DNA from: Grammothele lineata
Taxonomy: Eukaryota > Basidiomycota > Agaricomycetes > Polyporales > Polyporaceae
Direction: 5' to 3'
NCBI GenBank assembly: GCA_002150815.3
Contig: NDFF03000400.1
Span: forward strand, 124,001-188,000
DNA length: 64,000 nucleotides
Shown: in pieces, positions 12,492-25,052 of the stretch
Numbering within the stretch: the first letter of the stretch is position 1
Layout of the letters: the number at the start of each line of letters is the position of its first letter
The notes under the pieces: model-generated
Seen by the model: the letters and a program-made list of their open reading frames with translations, nothing else
Databases searched by the model: none
Told to the model about the DNA's origin: nothing
Translations under genes and position numbers: made by a program

Positions 12492-13725
12492 GTGTTGGAA
12501 GCATACGGCGTATGAGATGTGCTGCTTTGAATGGGAACGGACCACAAAATCCTGAAACTAAGGTACTCCAGCACGGACGAAGTGTACATTAGGCTAGAAT
12601 ACGTTTGTCAGCAGCTTGGTTTGCCCGAGTGATACGCACGCACCCTTGGAAGACTCACCATCTCGACGCGCCTAAGACTCGTAAACTCAATTCGGGTTTG
12701 AAGTTGTAGCTGTGGGATGAGCGCAGCACTTACTTCCACGTATAAGTAAGGTTCTATGTTGGCACACACAGCGCTGTTACTTAGATACCGCTCCACCTTT
12801 TGCGTTACTCGACGCCGCATCTGGCCTCGAGAGCTCGGACCAGTCACCGCAGCGCGCGAAGATGGCATGTCTCCGACTCGTCGCTCAAGCGGACCATTGG
12901 TCATACGTATGTTCTGAGCACAGCAACGGCCGCGTCTAACAGGGGCACACGCCTACACACAGCTCGCAGGGAATGATCTGAGATGTGGCGGGTCCGTGCA
13001 TGTGCATGGTAACAGACAGGGACGGACACGAAACGCGGTCTCCGCAGAAGGGTAGGCTATCCAGCGATCGCCGACCTTGAGAACAGGGTGGCACAGGCAG
13101 CCACAGCCTGAACTCTGCTGTTTGCGAGCTCATCACCAGGCATCATACCTTAGTAGATGGTATCATATCGCGGAGATGCTCGGCGGCCAGACCTGAACGC
13201 GCGTGAGTGAGTCGAGACGAATGGAATCTCGCGGCTGGGGCGAGGAAGCGAGTCTGCCTGCGAGGTGCGGTCGTCGGTCGTCTAACTACCGGCGGGGGCC
13301 GGTGCAGACAGACGCGGTGGTGTGGTGGTGGGCGAGCGCAGAATGTGTACACAGGGCCGACTGCGACATCGAAACTACGGCGGCCGCGTAGAGGTCGTAC
13401 GAGCAGGGGAGGCGTTGGGAGGCTCGTAACGGTATGTACTGCAGAGCCGTGGAGGACAAGTCGAGGGTCTGAAGCGCTCGAGGCCGTGGCCCGGGCGCCT
13501 AGTCGGGTTGGAAGCGATCTCGCAGAGGGCGACTCTCTTCAACTCTACTCCCGCCACGGCCTCCCTCCTCCCATCTTCGTCCTCGACTTTTCCCACTGCG
13601 TCGCTCTGAGCGGGTCACAGGCGATACCTGCCATTTCTTATCTATCTTCTTTTCCTGTGACGACGCTCTCTTTTCCGCCCTTCAATCCGTCCCAATCTCC
13701 GCGCACCTGAACGCCTCCAGCCGAC
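12492..13725. other. Intergenic region between aminotransferase and RasGAP
   Basis: No gene supported in 1.2 kb. The last 200 bases before 13726 are pyrimidine-rich and look like the promoter and 5' UTR of the RasGAP gene. Open frames at 13203-13710 run through this leader in several frames and carry no recognised domain. Confidence 0.5.
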
Positions 13726-16499
13726 ATGTCCTACACCGACTACGGGGCCGCCCCCACTTCTCCGGGCGGCATGTCCACCCGCCGCCTTACGAACAGGAAC
13801 ACAAACCGTTATTCCGTCACTGCGCTTTTCAGTATGGCGGCCGAGCAGGACGTTGAAGTCGAGGATGAGCTGGGTCGCGGTACGTCGCGCCAGTCCCGCG
13901 TCGCGCCCGATGTCCTAATATATGCGTATTCGGAATCTGTCAAACGCAGCCCAGAAGCGGTTGCGAGAGCTCAAGGCTCGCATCTCTGCTCAATCTAAAC
14001 GTAACTTCGTCCTGGAACGGGACGTCCGTTTTCTGGACTCCCGTATCGGTCTGCTCATCCAAAACCGTATGGCACTCGATGAGGTGCGTTCTCTATACTC
14101 GCGAACAGTTCACAGCGGTATCTTAGAGTTTCCTAGCAAAATGAGGTGGAAAAGCATCTTGAGGAAGTCGACGCTACCGAGGGCCATCACCCAGACGACC
14201 GGAAGCTTCAGCAATACTCGAACCTTTTCTTCCTCCTCCAGTCCGAGCCGCGGCATATCGCCACTCTATGTCGCCTCGTTTCCTTGACGGAGATCGACAC
14301 GCTTCTCCAAACTGTCATGTTCACGCTATACGGAAACCAGTACGAGTCACGAGAAGAGCACCTGCTCTTAACCATGTTCCAGTCCGTGCTCTCCTCCCAG
14401 TTCGAAACCGCTACCGAATTTGGCTCCCTCCTTCGCGCCAACACTCCCGTATCACGCATGATGACTACCTACACTCGTCGTGGTCCTGGTCAGAGTTATC
14501 TCAAGAGCGTACTCGCGGAGCGAATCAACAGTCTCATCGAGCACAAGGACCTCAACTTGGAGATAAATCCGGTCAAGGTCTACGAGCAAATGATTCAGCA
14601 GATCGAGGAGGAGACTGGTTCCCTACCCCCCAACCTCCCTCGCGGTGTACCTCCAGAGGTCGCAGCCGCGAATGGCGATGTACAAGCCATTATCGCGCCC
14701 CGACTGACAATGCTCATGGAGATTGCGAACAGCTTCCTGCTCACTATTATGGACAGCATGGAGAGCGTCCCGTACGGTATTCGGTGGATTTGCAAGCAGA
14801 TCAGGAGTCTTACAAGGGTTTGTCATGTGCTCCGTTCCGTGCGGAGCATATTCTGATAACCCCGGTTCAACAGAGAAAGTATCCGGATGCGACAGATTAC
14901 GCTATCTGCTCGCTCATTGGTGGCTTCTTTTTCCTGCGCTTCATCAACCCCGCGATTGTGACGCCACAGGCGTATATGCTTGTTGAGGGCGTACCTGCGA
15001 AACATCCTAGGCGAACGTTGACCTTGGTACGTCCTGAATGACACAGCTTTTGGCGTTGTCGTCTGATCTTCTGTGCTTCCAGATTGCCAAGATGCTCCAA
15101 AACCTTGCCAACAAGCCGTCATATGCGAAAGAAGCCTACATGATCACCCTCAACCCTTTCGTAGAGAACAACAAGGCGCGGATCAACCAGTTCCTGAACA
15201 ATCTATGTGAAGTTGGCGATTTTTATGACACTCTAGAGGTGTGTATCGCCTGCTGCGATCGACCTACGTGCCACAACCAACATTCCATTGTCTAGATGGA
15301 TCAATACATGGCTTTGTCGAAGAAGGATCTCGTCATTCACATCACACTCAACGAGTTGTACAACACTCACTCTCTTATCTTGCAACACATCGAAGTTCTA
15401 GTACGCATATTCTATAATTTTCACCCTGATTTGTCTCTGACTGTGTCGTAGTCACCAAATGACAAGCAACACCTGCGCATCCTCACCGACGAGCTCGGTC
15501 CTGCCCCTCCTCAGGTTCCTCGGAAGGAGAACCGCACCCTTGAACTTCCTCTGTACAGCCGATGGGAGACCCCAGTACAAGACATTCTCATGGACTCAGT
15601 CTCCCCCAGCGACATGCTCTACATGGAGGCCAAGTCGATCTTCGTGGCGCTTATCCGGTCGATCCCCGGGCTGGCCGAGAAGCGCCCCTACAACCTTGCG
15701 GCTATCGCGGAACGCGCGGCGACGACCAAGGACGCGACCCTTGTGCGCAAGGGCATCAAAGTCAAGGAGATGCTGCGCGAGCTCGAGGAGCAGAAGATCG
15801 TCGACCGCGCGGACGGCTACAAGCTCATGCAAGACGAAGTCTCGGCCGAGCTCGTCCACCTCGGCAACCTCCGCGAGAAGGTTCTGTTGGAGACGAAGAG
15901 CCTAGAGGCGGTATACAAGACTATCTGCGACCACAACAACTACCTCCGGAGCCAGCTCGAGCAGTACAAGGCGTACCTCCAGAATGTACGTCTCACGGCA
16001 TCGAAGGATCGCGGACAGAGTACGGGTGTCGGCGTGGTCACGGTGGGCGGGAAGGAGAAGAAGCCAGCCAAAGCTGTGGTCCATGGGCCGTACAGGTTCA
16101 CCCATGCGCAGCTGGAGAAGGAGGGCATCATTGTCGAGAGTAACGTGCCCGACAACAGGTCAGTGCCCAGTCTAGTAACATTTCTAATGGTGACTAATTG
16201 CGTGCTGTGTACCCTCAGGCGGCCAAACATCTACTTCAACTTCACCTCCCCCACACCCGGAACGTTCATCATTGCTCTGCACTACAAGGGTCGTGAGAAG
16301 GCGATCCTTGAGATGGATCTTAACATCGATGATCTCCTTGAGAAGGTTTGTAAGATCCCTCTCCACTACGATCAGCTGTTGACAGTAGTTCGTATGCGAA
16401 TAGCAAAAGGACAACAAGCATTTGTTGGATCTTGAATACGTCCAGCTCAACGTTCCCAAAGTGCTCGGTCTCTTGAACAAGATCTTCACGAAGCGGTAA
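13726..16499 (+). CDS. gap1: Ras GTPase-activating protein, Gap1/Sar1 family
   Basis: Exons 13726-13879, 13950-14083, 14137-14817, 14874-15026, 15083-15238, 15296-15400, 15452-16158, 16219-16345 and 16419-16499 give 765 residues, close to the length I recall for fission yeast Gap1. It speeds GTP hydrolysis by Ras and so turns Ras signalling off. Seen: an N-terminal helical stretch ([15 protein letters not shown]), the RasGAP catalytic domain at about residues 150-440 with [11 protein letters not shown] and the signature [12 protein letters not shown] near residue 343, then a linker. A RasGAP C-terminal domain of the IQGAP type follows, with a coiled-coil-like segment ([20 protein letters not shown]) and [13 protein letters not shown]. 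No IQ motifs or calponin-homology domain are present, so it is Gap1-type rather than IQGAP. It is convergent with the telomerase gene. Confidence 0.95.
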
Positions 16500-17120
16500 A
16501 CGTCTTCGACCCTTCGGCCTCCCTTCGCGCGACTCCTCCTAGCTCTCCCATCCCTGCCTCGTACATTCATGCTGCTGCTTACGAACTCCGCATCACGTAC
16601 GCTCCTTTGAGTTCCTCTACCCGTGCTACCCGCCGACTACATCCACACGATCTTTGACGTTCACTCTTTGATTCTCTCGTGACATCTTGTTTCCGTATCC
16701 GTCTCTCCTTCGTTTGCGCAGTACGAATGTCCTCTCGTCGTCCTCTCTCCACATCATATCGCGCATGCTCTGTCGCATATACCTCTGTTCTTGTCAAGCA
16801 CCGAGCCTCCGCGCGTCCTGGGTTGTATGAGTCCCGCATCTCCTCACTCTTCGTCTTCTTCGTTCCTGTCTTAGCTTCGTCTCTGTGTCACCGATTATTA
16901 TTCCTGTCTGTTTGGTACTCGTTGTCTATCTCTATCTCTCTTCGTCTCTATCCTCGCGCTCCACCCCCTCCGTCCCACCAGGATATGTATCAGTGGTATA
17001 TCTCATGTATGCACGCTCGGAGCCTGGACTAATCGTGTTCGTTCGCTCGCTCGCTTCGAGGGATCCTTCTCCGTGGCTAGACATGTGTTGTTTACTTGGC
17101 CAAGCGACGTGTCTGTGGGC
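16500..17120. terminator. Convergent 3' region of RasGAP and telomerase genes
   Basis: About 620 bases between two stop codons that face each other. The first 500 bases are strongly pyrimidine-rich on the + strand (runs of TCTCTC), the sense of the RasGAP transcript, and open frames there come from that bias. Both 3' UTRs must lie here. No AATAAA-like element stands out. Confidence 0.45.
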
Positions 17121-20100
17121 CTAGAAGCATAGCAAAGTGAGAGTGGAAAGGCCTTCGGCGATGACCTCGCGGAACTGCTTCTTGAAATGTCGGTTCTTGG
17201 GTAGCGAAAGGTCGAAGCGGAGGGCCTTAATCAAGCGAGTGTACGCCTTCGGCTTGCGGGACAAGACGGTATGGAAGGCATGGAGACCCAACCTTTACGG
17301 ACAAGTCGCATGTTCATATAAGGAATTCGGTACGGAATCTGAAACGAACGCACCATATCGCTTGTGTCTCCTTGAGTGCAACGCGCGCGTTATACCGCTT
17401 GGCGAGCTTGTGGGTGCACTTGTTGCATGCAGACGTGTGGGCGAAGCGTACAGATTGTCGGATGTTCTCTTCGCTCATTGGGTCAGACTAGAAGCATGAA
17501 GAATGGGATGACAACGCACTCAAAACGAAGGCGTGATGCTTGTCGACATTCAGGCCCCACTGGCGGAGGTAGTGATGCATCTTCATGGCGAGGACGAGGA
17601 AGTTCTGGTAGAAGTTCAACTGCACTGCCCATTGGGAGTTTAGGTTGGCATCGTTGTAGATAACGTGGCTTTTCGTCTTCGCCAATCTGGGGGGTTGGGT
17701 TAGTGAGGGATGAGACGACTAAGGTATATAAACTGTGAGCGCACTGCATCATCTTGTAGCTAAAGGCTACACCCGGACGTCGACCGAACTCGATGGTGAG
17801 CGAGTCTTGCAGATCTACACCGCGAAGACATGATCAGTCGTCGCATTGTATGACGGGGGAAGAAAGCATACATGTAGAGTGAAAGCGAGAGTAGTCCACA
17901 GTCACGGAAAGGTCCGCCATGTTGATATTGTAACCGCACCACGGGAATGCTGAGCCACGACATCAGGATGTTTTCAACAGAGGGATCTGCGGGAACGGAC
18001 AAACATTTAGAACGAGGATCCACAATGTTGACCAGCTCCACATGGTCAAAATTCAGGAGACTCTTGTCTTTCGAAATGAAGCACCCGTACTCCGGATGAC
18101 CTATCCGGTGAAATATGTTTCGAATTGAGTTATGACCAAAGTGAGCGCCGCATGTTATTTCAACGCGCCTTCAGATACCATATCGTAGAACCGAGTAGCT
18201 TTGCCTCGACTGCTTGAGATGAACAACCAATCGTCGATGAGTCGCATGAGCACCTATGTGCCAACACTCCTGTCATCAAAGAGAGTCAAAGCGAAGAACT
18301 GTAGCAACTTACGCAATCAGGATCCTGAGTGAAGCTGAATTTCTTCCGCTCTAGATCACCGTAGAAGAACGAGCACAGGATAGCCGAAAGAACAGATCCT
18401 TGAGGGATACCAACTACTTGACGGTAATAGTCGTCTCCGATTCTGACGAGATTCTCCGTGATGTGCTCCTCCAGTAGTGCAATGATGTCTCGAGTCTTGG
18501 AGTAGGGATACACTACCTAAACACGCAATCAGAGAATATCCTGGGAGAGCTCATCATAACCTACCTGATCTACAAAAATCGTGTTGCGGAGTACTTCTGC
18601 CATCTGAGTGGCGTATGCGATAAAATGAGGATGATCATCTGTAATCGTTCGTTGAACTATAAGACCGTTTCCTAAAGGACAACATATCCCAACCTTCAGG
18701 GAGCGCCTTGCGAACATACTTCCTCTGGATCTTATCTCCGACCTTGTTGATGATTCCGTAACGCTGGAGCATGTAAGCGTCCTGAAACAAGAAGCTGAGT
18801 TTTTCCCAAGGAACTAGAGCGATATGAACGCTAGGCATACCTCTAACAGTAAATCACGCAGGATACCTAACAATTTCGTCTGTTCGATCGTATCGAAACA
18901 TGCCTGAACGTCGACTTTGACAAAGTAGAGCTGCGGTCTACGAACCTATCTATGAGCTCGACGCTGAATGGAACATGCATTATACTAACAGCTTAGCGGA
19001 AAGATTTCCGCCAGTAAGGCGTATCTTGAAGTCCTTTAGTCTCGCGAAGATTTCATTCGGTCCGAACACGGATGCCCCTAGACGACTTGTATCGCTGTCC
19101 TGCGGGAACCAATCTTGTAAGTTCTTCACTTTGACGGATTTTCGAAGTAGAAAGCGACCTTCTCGTACGTCAAGATTTGAAAAGCGGCTTGTAAAATCTG
19201 GTTGATGGATTGAGCAGGCCGATAACCTGACTAGAGTGTCATCCCGATCAGCGCTGCTTCCAATCTGCACCGACTTAATCTAAACGTACTTGATCGACGC
19301 GTCTACGCAAGTTCACGATGGGTCGTATACCTGTTTCCTTCGGTAGCAAGCGGACGAATGAGAAGCCCAGTTTACGCTGGCGAAGAATTTCCTGGGCTTC
19401 ATGCTAAGGAAACGTCAAACACTGAATCATGCATAGCTCTCGGGTATCCTTACTTGATCGATCTTCCGGAAAGTGTCGGTCTTCAGTTTCTCTACGAGAG
19501 GTTTGCATAGGGTGCTCCAATCGTCGTGGCGAAAATATAGGATCCTTTTTCTGAACGCTGATGACTCGGTCACGTAAAACGTTGCCTTGACATTCCGAAA
19601 ATGAGTATATTGAATTCGCGGGCACAGGAGCCACTCCTTACTTACTTTGAGAAGGGGAACGAGGAAGGACTCGAAATACCAAAACATGAAGTCCTCCAAG
19701 AGTTCTCTGCGTTTCAAGGAATCGGATATCGATACCCTGGACTGCTTCAACGCCCCTATGCTTTGTGGCATGAGCCACTCGCAGTCAGATATCCGAAACC
19801 TCTGCAGGACTTCGTGGACAGTTAACGTCTCGTAACGTCGCGCAACGATCATATGTTTGATATCTGAGATCTTTTCAGCGAATCGTCCTAGTCCCACTGA
19901 CGTGAGGCTGAAACGTACGTTGGATTACGAGCTGGAAGTTGGCATTACTTCCCCAGAGCTCCTCGGGGATGACCGCTTTTGTCACCAAGATAGCGTAGCG
20001 AAATACCTAACAAGTGATGTTCAGCGGTCAATACAAATATGGAGGGTGTCTGATGCATACCTCTCCAGGACCACATGCAAATTCAGCAAAGCGAGGCTTA

Positions 20101-21914
20101 TATTTCGCCTGCTTCCGAGCTTGTGACAGCCCATGGACGACGATAGGACGACCTGCTGAATCTAGAGATACATCACTGCCCACGAAGGTGCCTTGCGTCT
20201 GAAGTTGGATGGATGATTCCGACATCAGCTCCTACCGAGTGTCATCAGCACCTTCCGAACGTGATGTATGCGATGTAGATAGCGTACTAGGATAACGCTG
20301 TTATCTATTGTAGAACTGTCATCTGTCAAGAGCTACCGTTTATGCATTCGTGAACAAAGGATACGACTGCAGACTTGTGTATCTGACCTTTGATGGACAA
20401 ACGGTGTCAAGTAGGTATTTATACTTGCATTTGCGGTGTCTCCATGTTAATCTCTCGAGGATCTCTAGCACGTGCTTGAGTCGTTTGGGAGTCTTGCATG
20501 ATCCTCTGGTCTGTATAGGAAGCATGTGAACGCTTGAACTTCAGAGGAAAATTCGACGTACTCTGATTTCAACGCCTCTATCCATCCAGTCAGGTCTCAT
20601 GGAATTGTACCGCAGCGTAGCCGACATTACGAAAGGATTTTCTAGGCCGAATTGTCTGGGGAATACATACTTCGCCAAATGTCTTGCATGTTCCATCTGC
20701 TTACGAGCATCCGGTATCACAACATCGCGAGTTGTCTTTGACAACCAAGACGGATATATGCGGTTAAGTACATCTGCATACCACCTGTGAGTTCAGCAAG
20801 GGACCTAGGCTTTATTCACGTGCAAACCTCACGTTTAGGCGGAAGCCCGACCAGGATTTTGGTCGTGTGTTGAACGAAATATGGGCGTGAATAGAACATT
20901 CTTGCGCGCGTAAAAGCTACGTCCGCTGGGGATATGCTATCGGGAAGTCAGCGCGAATACGGAAACGATGATTTGGTCTACATATACTCACCGCTCTTCG
21001 GAAATTTCCTGTGTGCCATTAGAATCGGCCGTCTCGTTGTTGAATCGTTTGCGCCGCTTTGGTGGCCTTTCTGACGCATGCACACCGGTAGATCGCCTCT
21101 TTCTTCCTTTTGACAGCTCAGGCTCGTCCGATTTGGGTGCGGGTAGTGAGGGCGTCAAGAGCGGGGCTCTCATGTGTAAGATAGCATCCCCGGTGATTTG
21201 GCATAGACAGCCGTTGGGTAAGGTAAGGAACATGGACGTCTCCGTAAGTAGATGGAACATGGCGTCCTCTCCTATCCTATTTAAGTCTTGTCAGGACGCT
21301 TGTGGACTAGGGTAAGGTGAAACTCACTTTTGAAGTAGCGCCTCCCATTGCGGGGCCTGCAAAGCAGTGACAATAGTATTCACAAAGTAGTTTGCCAGAG
21401 GCACGCGTGTTACGCCAAGTCTGCTCCTGGCATCCCGTTGGCCGACCTGTAGTCAAGACTGAGTGACTTGATGATGTATCAATCATGAGTGTTCAGACCT
21501 TACGATATCCTGACGTGATAATATTTGAAGGTCTTCCACCTTTCGATTTCGCAAACAAGCTCTCTTGCGCGTGGTCTATAACCTGCCAGTAGAGGGTAAA
21601 TATGTATGACGCCGAGCACGTTGGCTGCGCACGCCACTAACCTCTCGCATAAGCGACACCGGCTGCACAGGTGCAAATCGTCTCAACTGATCGGGAGTCG
21701 AATTGATAGCTACATAAGTGGTATTCAGCAATGTGACAAGTTGCTCGGAGTCCTCTGAGGTCGACAGAGTCGCGTGAATGCGTAAACCGTCGTCTTCGAG
21801 GATTGTTCCGAGATACGTCTGCAACGTCGACACTGTCGAGAAGTATGCACCGAGTACGGACAGACTAATTCTATGATAGCCAAGATCTCCAGAAGTAGCG
21901 TTGTCGCTTATCAT
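17121..21914 (-). CDS. TERT: Telomerase reverse transcriptase (TERT)
   Basis: Catalytic subunit of telomerase; it copies the telomerase RNA template onto chromosome ends in the nucleus. Blocks found in order on the minus strand: TEN domain (21914-20990, including NYFVNTIVTALQ and MFHLLTETSMFL); RNA-binding domain with the QFP-like VIPEELWGSNANFQL (about 19950-20010) and T motif FMFWYFESFLVPLL; motifs 1-2 with LYFRHDDW and FVRLLPKETGIRPIVN; motif A VDVQACFDTI (about 18900); motif B QVVGIPQGSVLS (about 18400); motif C LIDDWLF (18228-18248) with the two catalytic aspartates; motif D near 18060; motif E FPWCGY (about 17940); then the C-terminal extension. Many short exons. I did not confirm every junction, so no exact length is given. 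The start is the first ATG of the most upstream frame I can support (21914). That frame opens further to 21995, but there the codon is GTG. Confidence 0.93.
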
Positions 21915-22266
21915 GATCGAGGTGCAAAGGTGGTCAGAGGAACAGTGGTTGAGCGCTGAGCCGTAGACGCGACGTAGACGCACGATCGTTGTCACAGACG
22001 CGTCTTGTACGCGACCACGTGCACTCTGTCACACACCTCAGGCTACTCAGCCCAGGACTTCAAACTCGTTGGTGTTACTAGGATTCTGCGAAGGCTGATA
22101 TGTAACGATTTCTTGAGGGCATCGCCATCATGATGGAAGAGATGTGTTGCTGGAGGAATCTTTCCACGAGAAAACCATTGATACAGCAGCACGACTTGGC
22201 GTAATACACGAAGGTTGAAGATCAGCAGAATACATGCGGTGGTCCAAAGAACAAGCAGCGGGGAAC
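21915..22266. promoter_or_regulatory. TERT upstream region
   Basis: Spacer of 352 bases between the TPR gene stop and the proposed TERT start, both genes on the minus strand. It holds an ACGCGT palindrome at 21998-22003, 84 bases upstream of the ATG. This is the MluI cell-cycle box word bound by MBF in yeasts; its use here is inference. No separate gene. Confidence 0.4.
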
Positions 22267-23303
22267 TCAATCCTTGCTTAGGTCAACCTTCTCCTTGTTC
22301 AAGAAACCTGAGGGCTTTGTTAGGTATCAGTGAACGGCATCTACACAACACGTACCCTTCATCTTCTGGTTGTGTTTGGCAGTCACTGCCTTTTCCCTCT
22401 CACGAACGCGCACCAGCTCTTCCTCGCATGTCGCTTTGTCTGTCGACACAGGCATTACATCAGCTACCGCCGGCTAAACTTCGACATAAAGACTCACCAC
22501 TAGCATCGCCGTCTTTGATGACTTCTTCCAAGATCTTCTCCGCCTTCTCGAAATATCCTTGCTCCGTTAGCGCCTTGGCTTTGCGGAACATTGCCTTATA
22601 GTTCTTCGGGTTGTATTTCAAAGCCTAGTCCATGATTGAGTAATTTAATGACACAGAGTAGGTGGTTGTCCTCGACGCACCTGATCTGCGGTGTCGATCG
22701 CACGTTTCCAGTTCTTGTTCTTCAAGTGGCACTGCGACATATTCGCGTAGATCTTCTCGGCAAGAAGGTCGACCTAGACGTAGCGAGAGCGTTACTATCG
22801 TGAGTTTGATGAAATCACACGAAGAAGGTGGTGAGTAACTACACACCTCGGTCTTTTGCTTCTCCTCTGCGGATTGGGCTGCCGAATCGACTGGTGGCGG
22901 CGGAGGAACAGGCTGTCCTAGTGCCGTCTGTGTCGCATTCCTGAGACAAAATATCTTAGTATCCCCGTCGTATCATGACTGGGATATAGGTAGAACATAC
23001 TTGTCGAGACCCTTCAAGTATAGCAAAGCCTAGTGCAGTCGTGTGGCGTCAGCCTAGGATCCTCTCCCTATGTACAATCTCCGCCTACCTCGTGGTAGTG
23101 CCTGAAAGCTATGGCGGAAGCACACTACAAGTTAGGATAGAAGGCGAGATGCCCCTTCAAGAACCAGGCGCACCAGTGGGCAGATCGCTCTTCTTGAACG
23201 CCTCATCTCCAGCAGCCTTCTTGTCTTTCGCGATGTTAAACTTGTCAGCGATATCGCCCCCGGCGGCGAGCTTGGATGGGGTCTGAGAGGCTTCGGCTTC
23301 CAT
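22267..23303 (-). CDS. Small TPR-repeat protein (co-chaperone-like)
   Basis: Exons (minus) 23303-23174, 23108-23089, 23029-23001, 22940-22847, 22773-22681, 22624-22498, 22439-22356 and 22307-22267 give 205 residues. The second exon is only 20 bases. Seen: a helix pair AKDKKAAGDEAFKKSD, then YHEALLYLKGLDK, a Pro-rich linker (PVPPPPPVDS), and two further TPR units KIYANMSQCHLKNKNWKRA and ALKYNPKNYKAMFRKAKA, followed by a charged helical tail. The Asn/Lys pattern (N in AxMSQCHLK, KxxFRK) resembles the carboxylate-clamp TPRs that bind the EEVD tails of Hsp70/Hsp90, so a co-chaperone role is plausible but not proven. There is no PPIase or other catalytic domain. It is divergent from the 80-residue membrane protein gene. 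Confidence 0.85.
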
Positions 23304-23609
23304 GTTGTTGGGGAGAGACAGAGGGTGGTGGGGTCAAATGAACTGAAGTGCTATGATCTAGGGGAATTGTGGCTGAGACGAGTACAAGTACATACGCGTG
23401 CAGCTTTATATCAGTTTCGATACTTGTGGCACTGGCCTATCCCGCCATCCCGGCCCGCCTTGTCTTCAGTTTGTGGATTTGTTATGGTCCGATAAGCCCC
23501 TTACACCTGCCGCATTTATCGCGTATCGTGCGAAATCCACCGACACCGGGCGGGCTCGCAGAGGGCGGGACGCGAGCCGCCCCGCCAACGACCTCTCCTC
23601 CCCGCCGCC
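23304..23609. promoter_or_regulatory. Bidirectional promoter region (TPR protein / small membrane protein)
   Basis: 306 bases separate the two divergent start codons (23303 minus, 23610 plus). The half next to the + gene is C-rich. No shared palindrome stands out. Confidence 0.45.
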
Positions 23610-23996
23610 ATGTCCCTACTCGCGAACGTTGTCGGCTTCTCCCTCTTCGGGCTCGCCGCGCGCGTCGGCCAGCTTGGTATCCAGAGACGCCCCGTCTTTG
23701 AGAGTGCGTCCATATACCTTACGTGCCTGCCCTCCCAACGAGACTGACGATTGACCCTTCCCGGACATCTTCTCAACGCACACCGTCTTCACACTCGCTA
23801 TAAAATGGACTGAACGTGGCCGGACATTGTCTGTCATTGTTGTACAGACCCCATTGGCCACGCTATCGCCATGGGTGCCTTCGGCTTCGCCGGCTACTGG
23901 GCCTACCACTGGGACCAGCGTGCGGCTGTCCTCATTGCGCAGAAGCGCGCCGAGATTGCGGAGCGGAGGGAAAAGGCGGCCGCGTCATCATCATAA
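23610..23996 (+). CDS. Small mitochondrial-type membrane protein (80 aa)
   Basis: Exons 23610-23703 and 23848-23996 give 80 residues. The N-terminal half is hydrophobic with small residues (LLANVVGFSLFGLAARV), followed by a QLGIQRRPVFENPIGH motif, a second hydrophobic stretch (AIAMGAFGFAGYWAYHW), then a charged helix rich in Ala, Glu, Lys and Arg. Small size, two short membrane segments and a charged tail are what I would expect of an accessory subunit of a respiratory complex or another mitochondrial inner-membrane protein. I recall similar short fungal proteins being linked to complex I, but cannot confirm this from sequence alone. Frame and splice junctions are clean. Confidence 0.7.
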
Positions 23997-25052
23997 GGTG
24001 CTGGGTGCTGGGTGCGTCTGGTTCAGTACTACACTACGCCCCCCGCTGTGCTCATACTCAACCTCACGACAGCGAGCGTCATGCTCTTCCCCCTGCTTCG
24101 TCAATGTGCTATCCATTACCCACTAGACCCCACGCTGTGACGTAGCAGGTCCTGTCGTCCTATGAAGAGTTCCTGGACGTTTCTCACTCGATTGTGGTGC
24201 GAGTGACCCCTCATCTACGAGATTTCCATGAAGAAGGTCAGTCGAGGGACGTACGAAGAGTTTCGGGCGTCTGCCTTCAACGGGAAACGAACCGCCTTCG
24301 ATAGAAAGCAAGCCGAAATGCGATTGAGCAGCGTACATATACAATGAAAACAAGCGAGCGAAAACATACTACATAAAGTTCCCAATGAGCGCACGCACGG
24401 CAATTGAAAAGAATGAAAACGCATGTATATCAATGAAGGGCCCGAGTGGCACGGTGTGCTCTCGGAATATGCGTATGCGTAACGAAAAGCAAAAAAAAAC
24501 AATAGATAACTATGAACATGAACGGTGGTACAGCAGAGCAACAATATAGACTGGCAAAAGAGTAGCATCACTACTGAGATTGAGCTCTGGATGATGTGGG
24601 GAGAGGAGAGCGAGGGAGGGTACAATGGAGAGAAGAGCATATAGTACAGCATAGCACAACCAGCAATGACGCCGGTATATACACCAGCGCGTTGCGCTGA
24701 CCCTCTGCAGCAATGTAATCGACCACGCGAGACGTGCAGGGTAATATCTGTCGAGTGTAGCAATGTGAAGGGAGGATGAGACCAGAGGCGATAGAATGAG
24801 CGTGTTGATATGATATCCTGGGATACGAAGGAGTGTGGGCGCAAGCGATATCGAGGCGAGTGAGCATTGATAGGGAGAGGATGAGGGACCGAAACCCTCT
24901 GTGGGAGCAGAGACAAATGATAATGAAAGAATAATGAGAGTGTGTTCGACGGAATCGGGTGGGTACTTGTACACGTCCTGACGGGGATTGGCGGATGAGG
25001 CCTTGAGGTCTCCAGAAGCTACAGGGGCCGTGACGGCGATCAGCTCGCGCGA
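23997..25052. terminator. Convergent 3' region, no gene
   Basis: About 1 kb between convergent stops. The minus strand is pyrimidine-rich, so all three minus frames stay open for long stretches (24215-24916, 24510-24974, 24571-24867). Such simultaneous openness argues for base bias in a 3' UTR, not coding. The + strand includes an A9 run near 24490. Confidence 0.5.

Noticed and set aside
21915..21995. Extension of the TERT start to 21995
   Set aside because: The codon there is GTG, not ATG. I kept the ATG at 21914 and noted the doubt.
22043..22270. Minus frame with a hydrophobic start next to the TERT gene
   Set aside because: It overlaps the TPR stop, has no ATG start, and does not join the TERT TEN domain. 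Likely leader sequence.
24215..24916. 233-codon hydrophobic open frame on the minus strand
   Set aside because: All three minus frames are open across the same CT-rich stretch, there is no domain, and the frame lies in a 3' flank. Base bias explains it.
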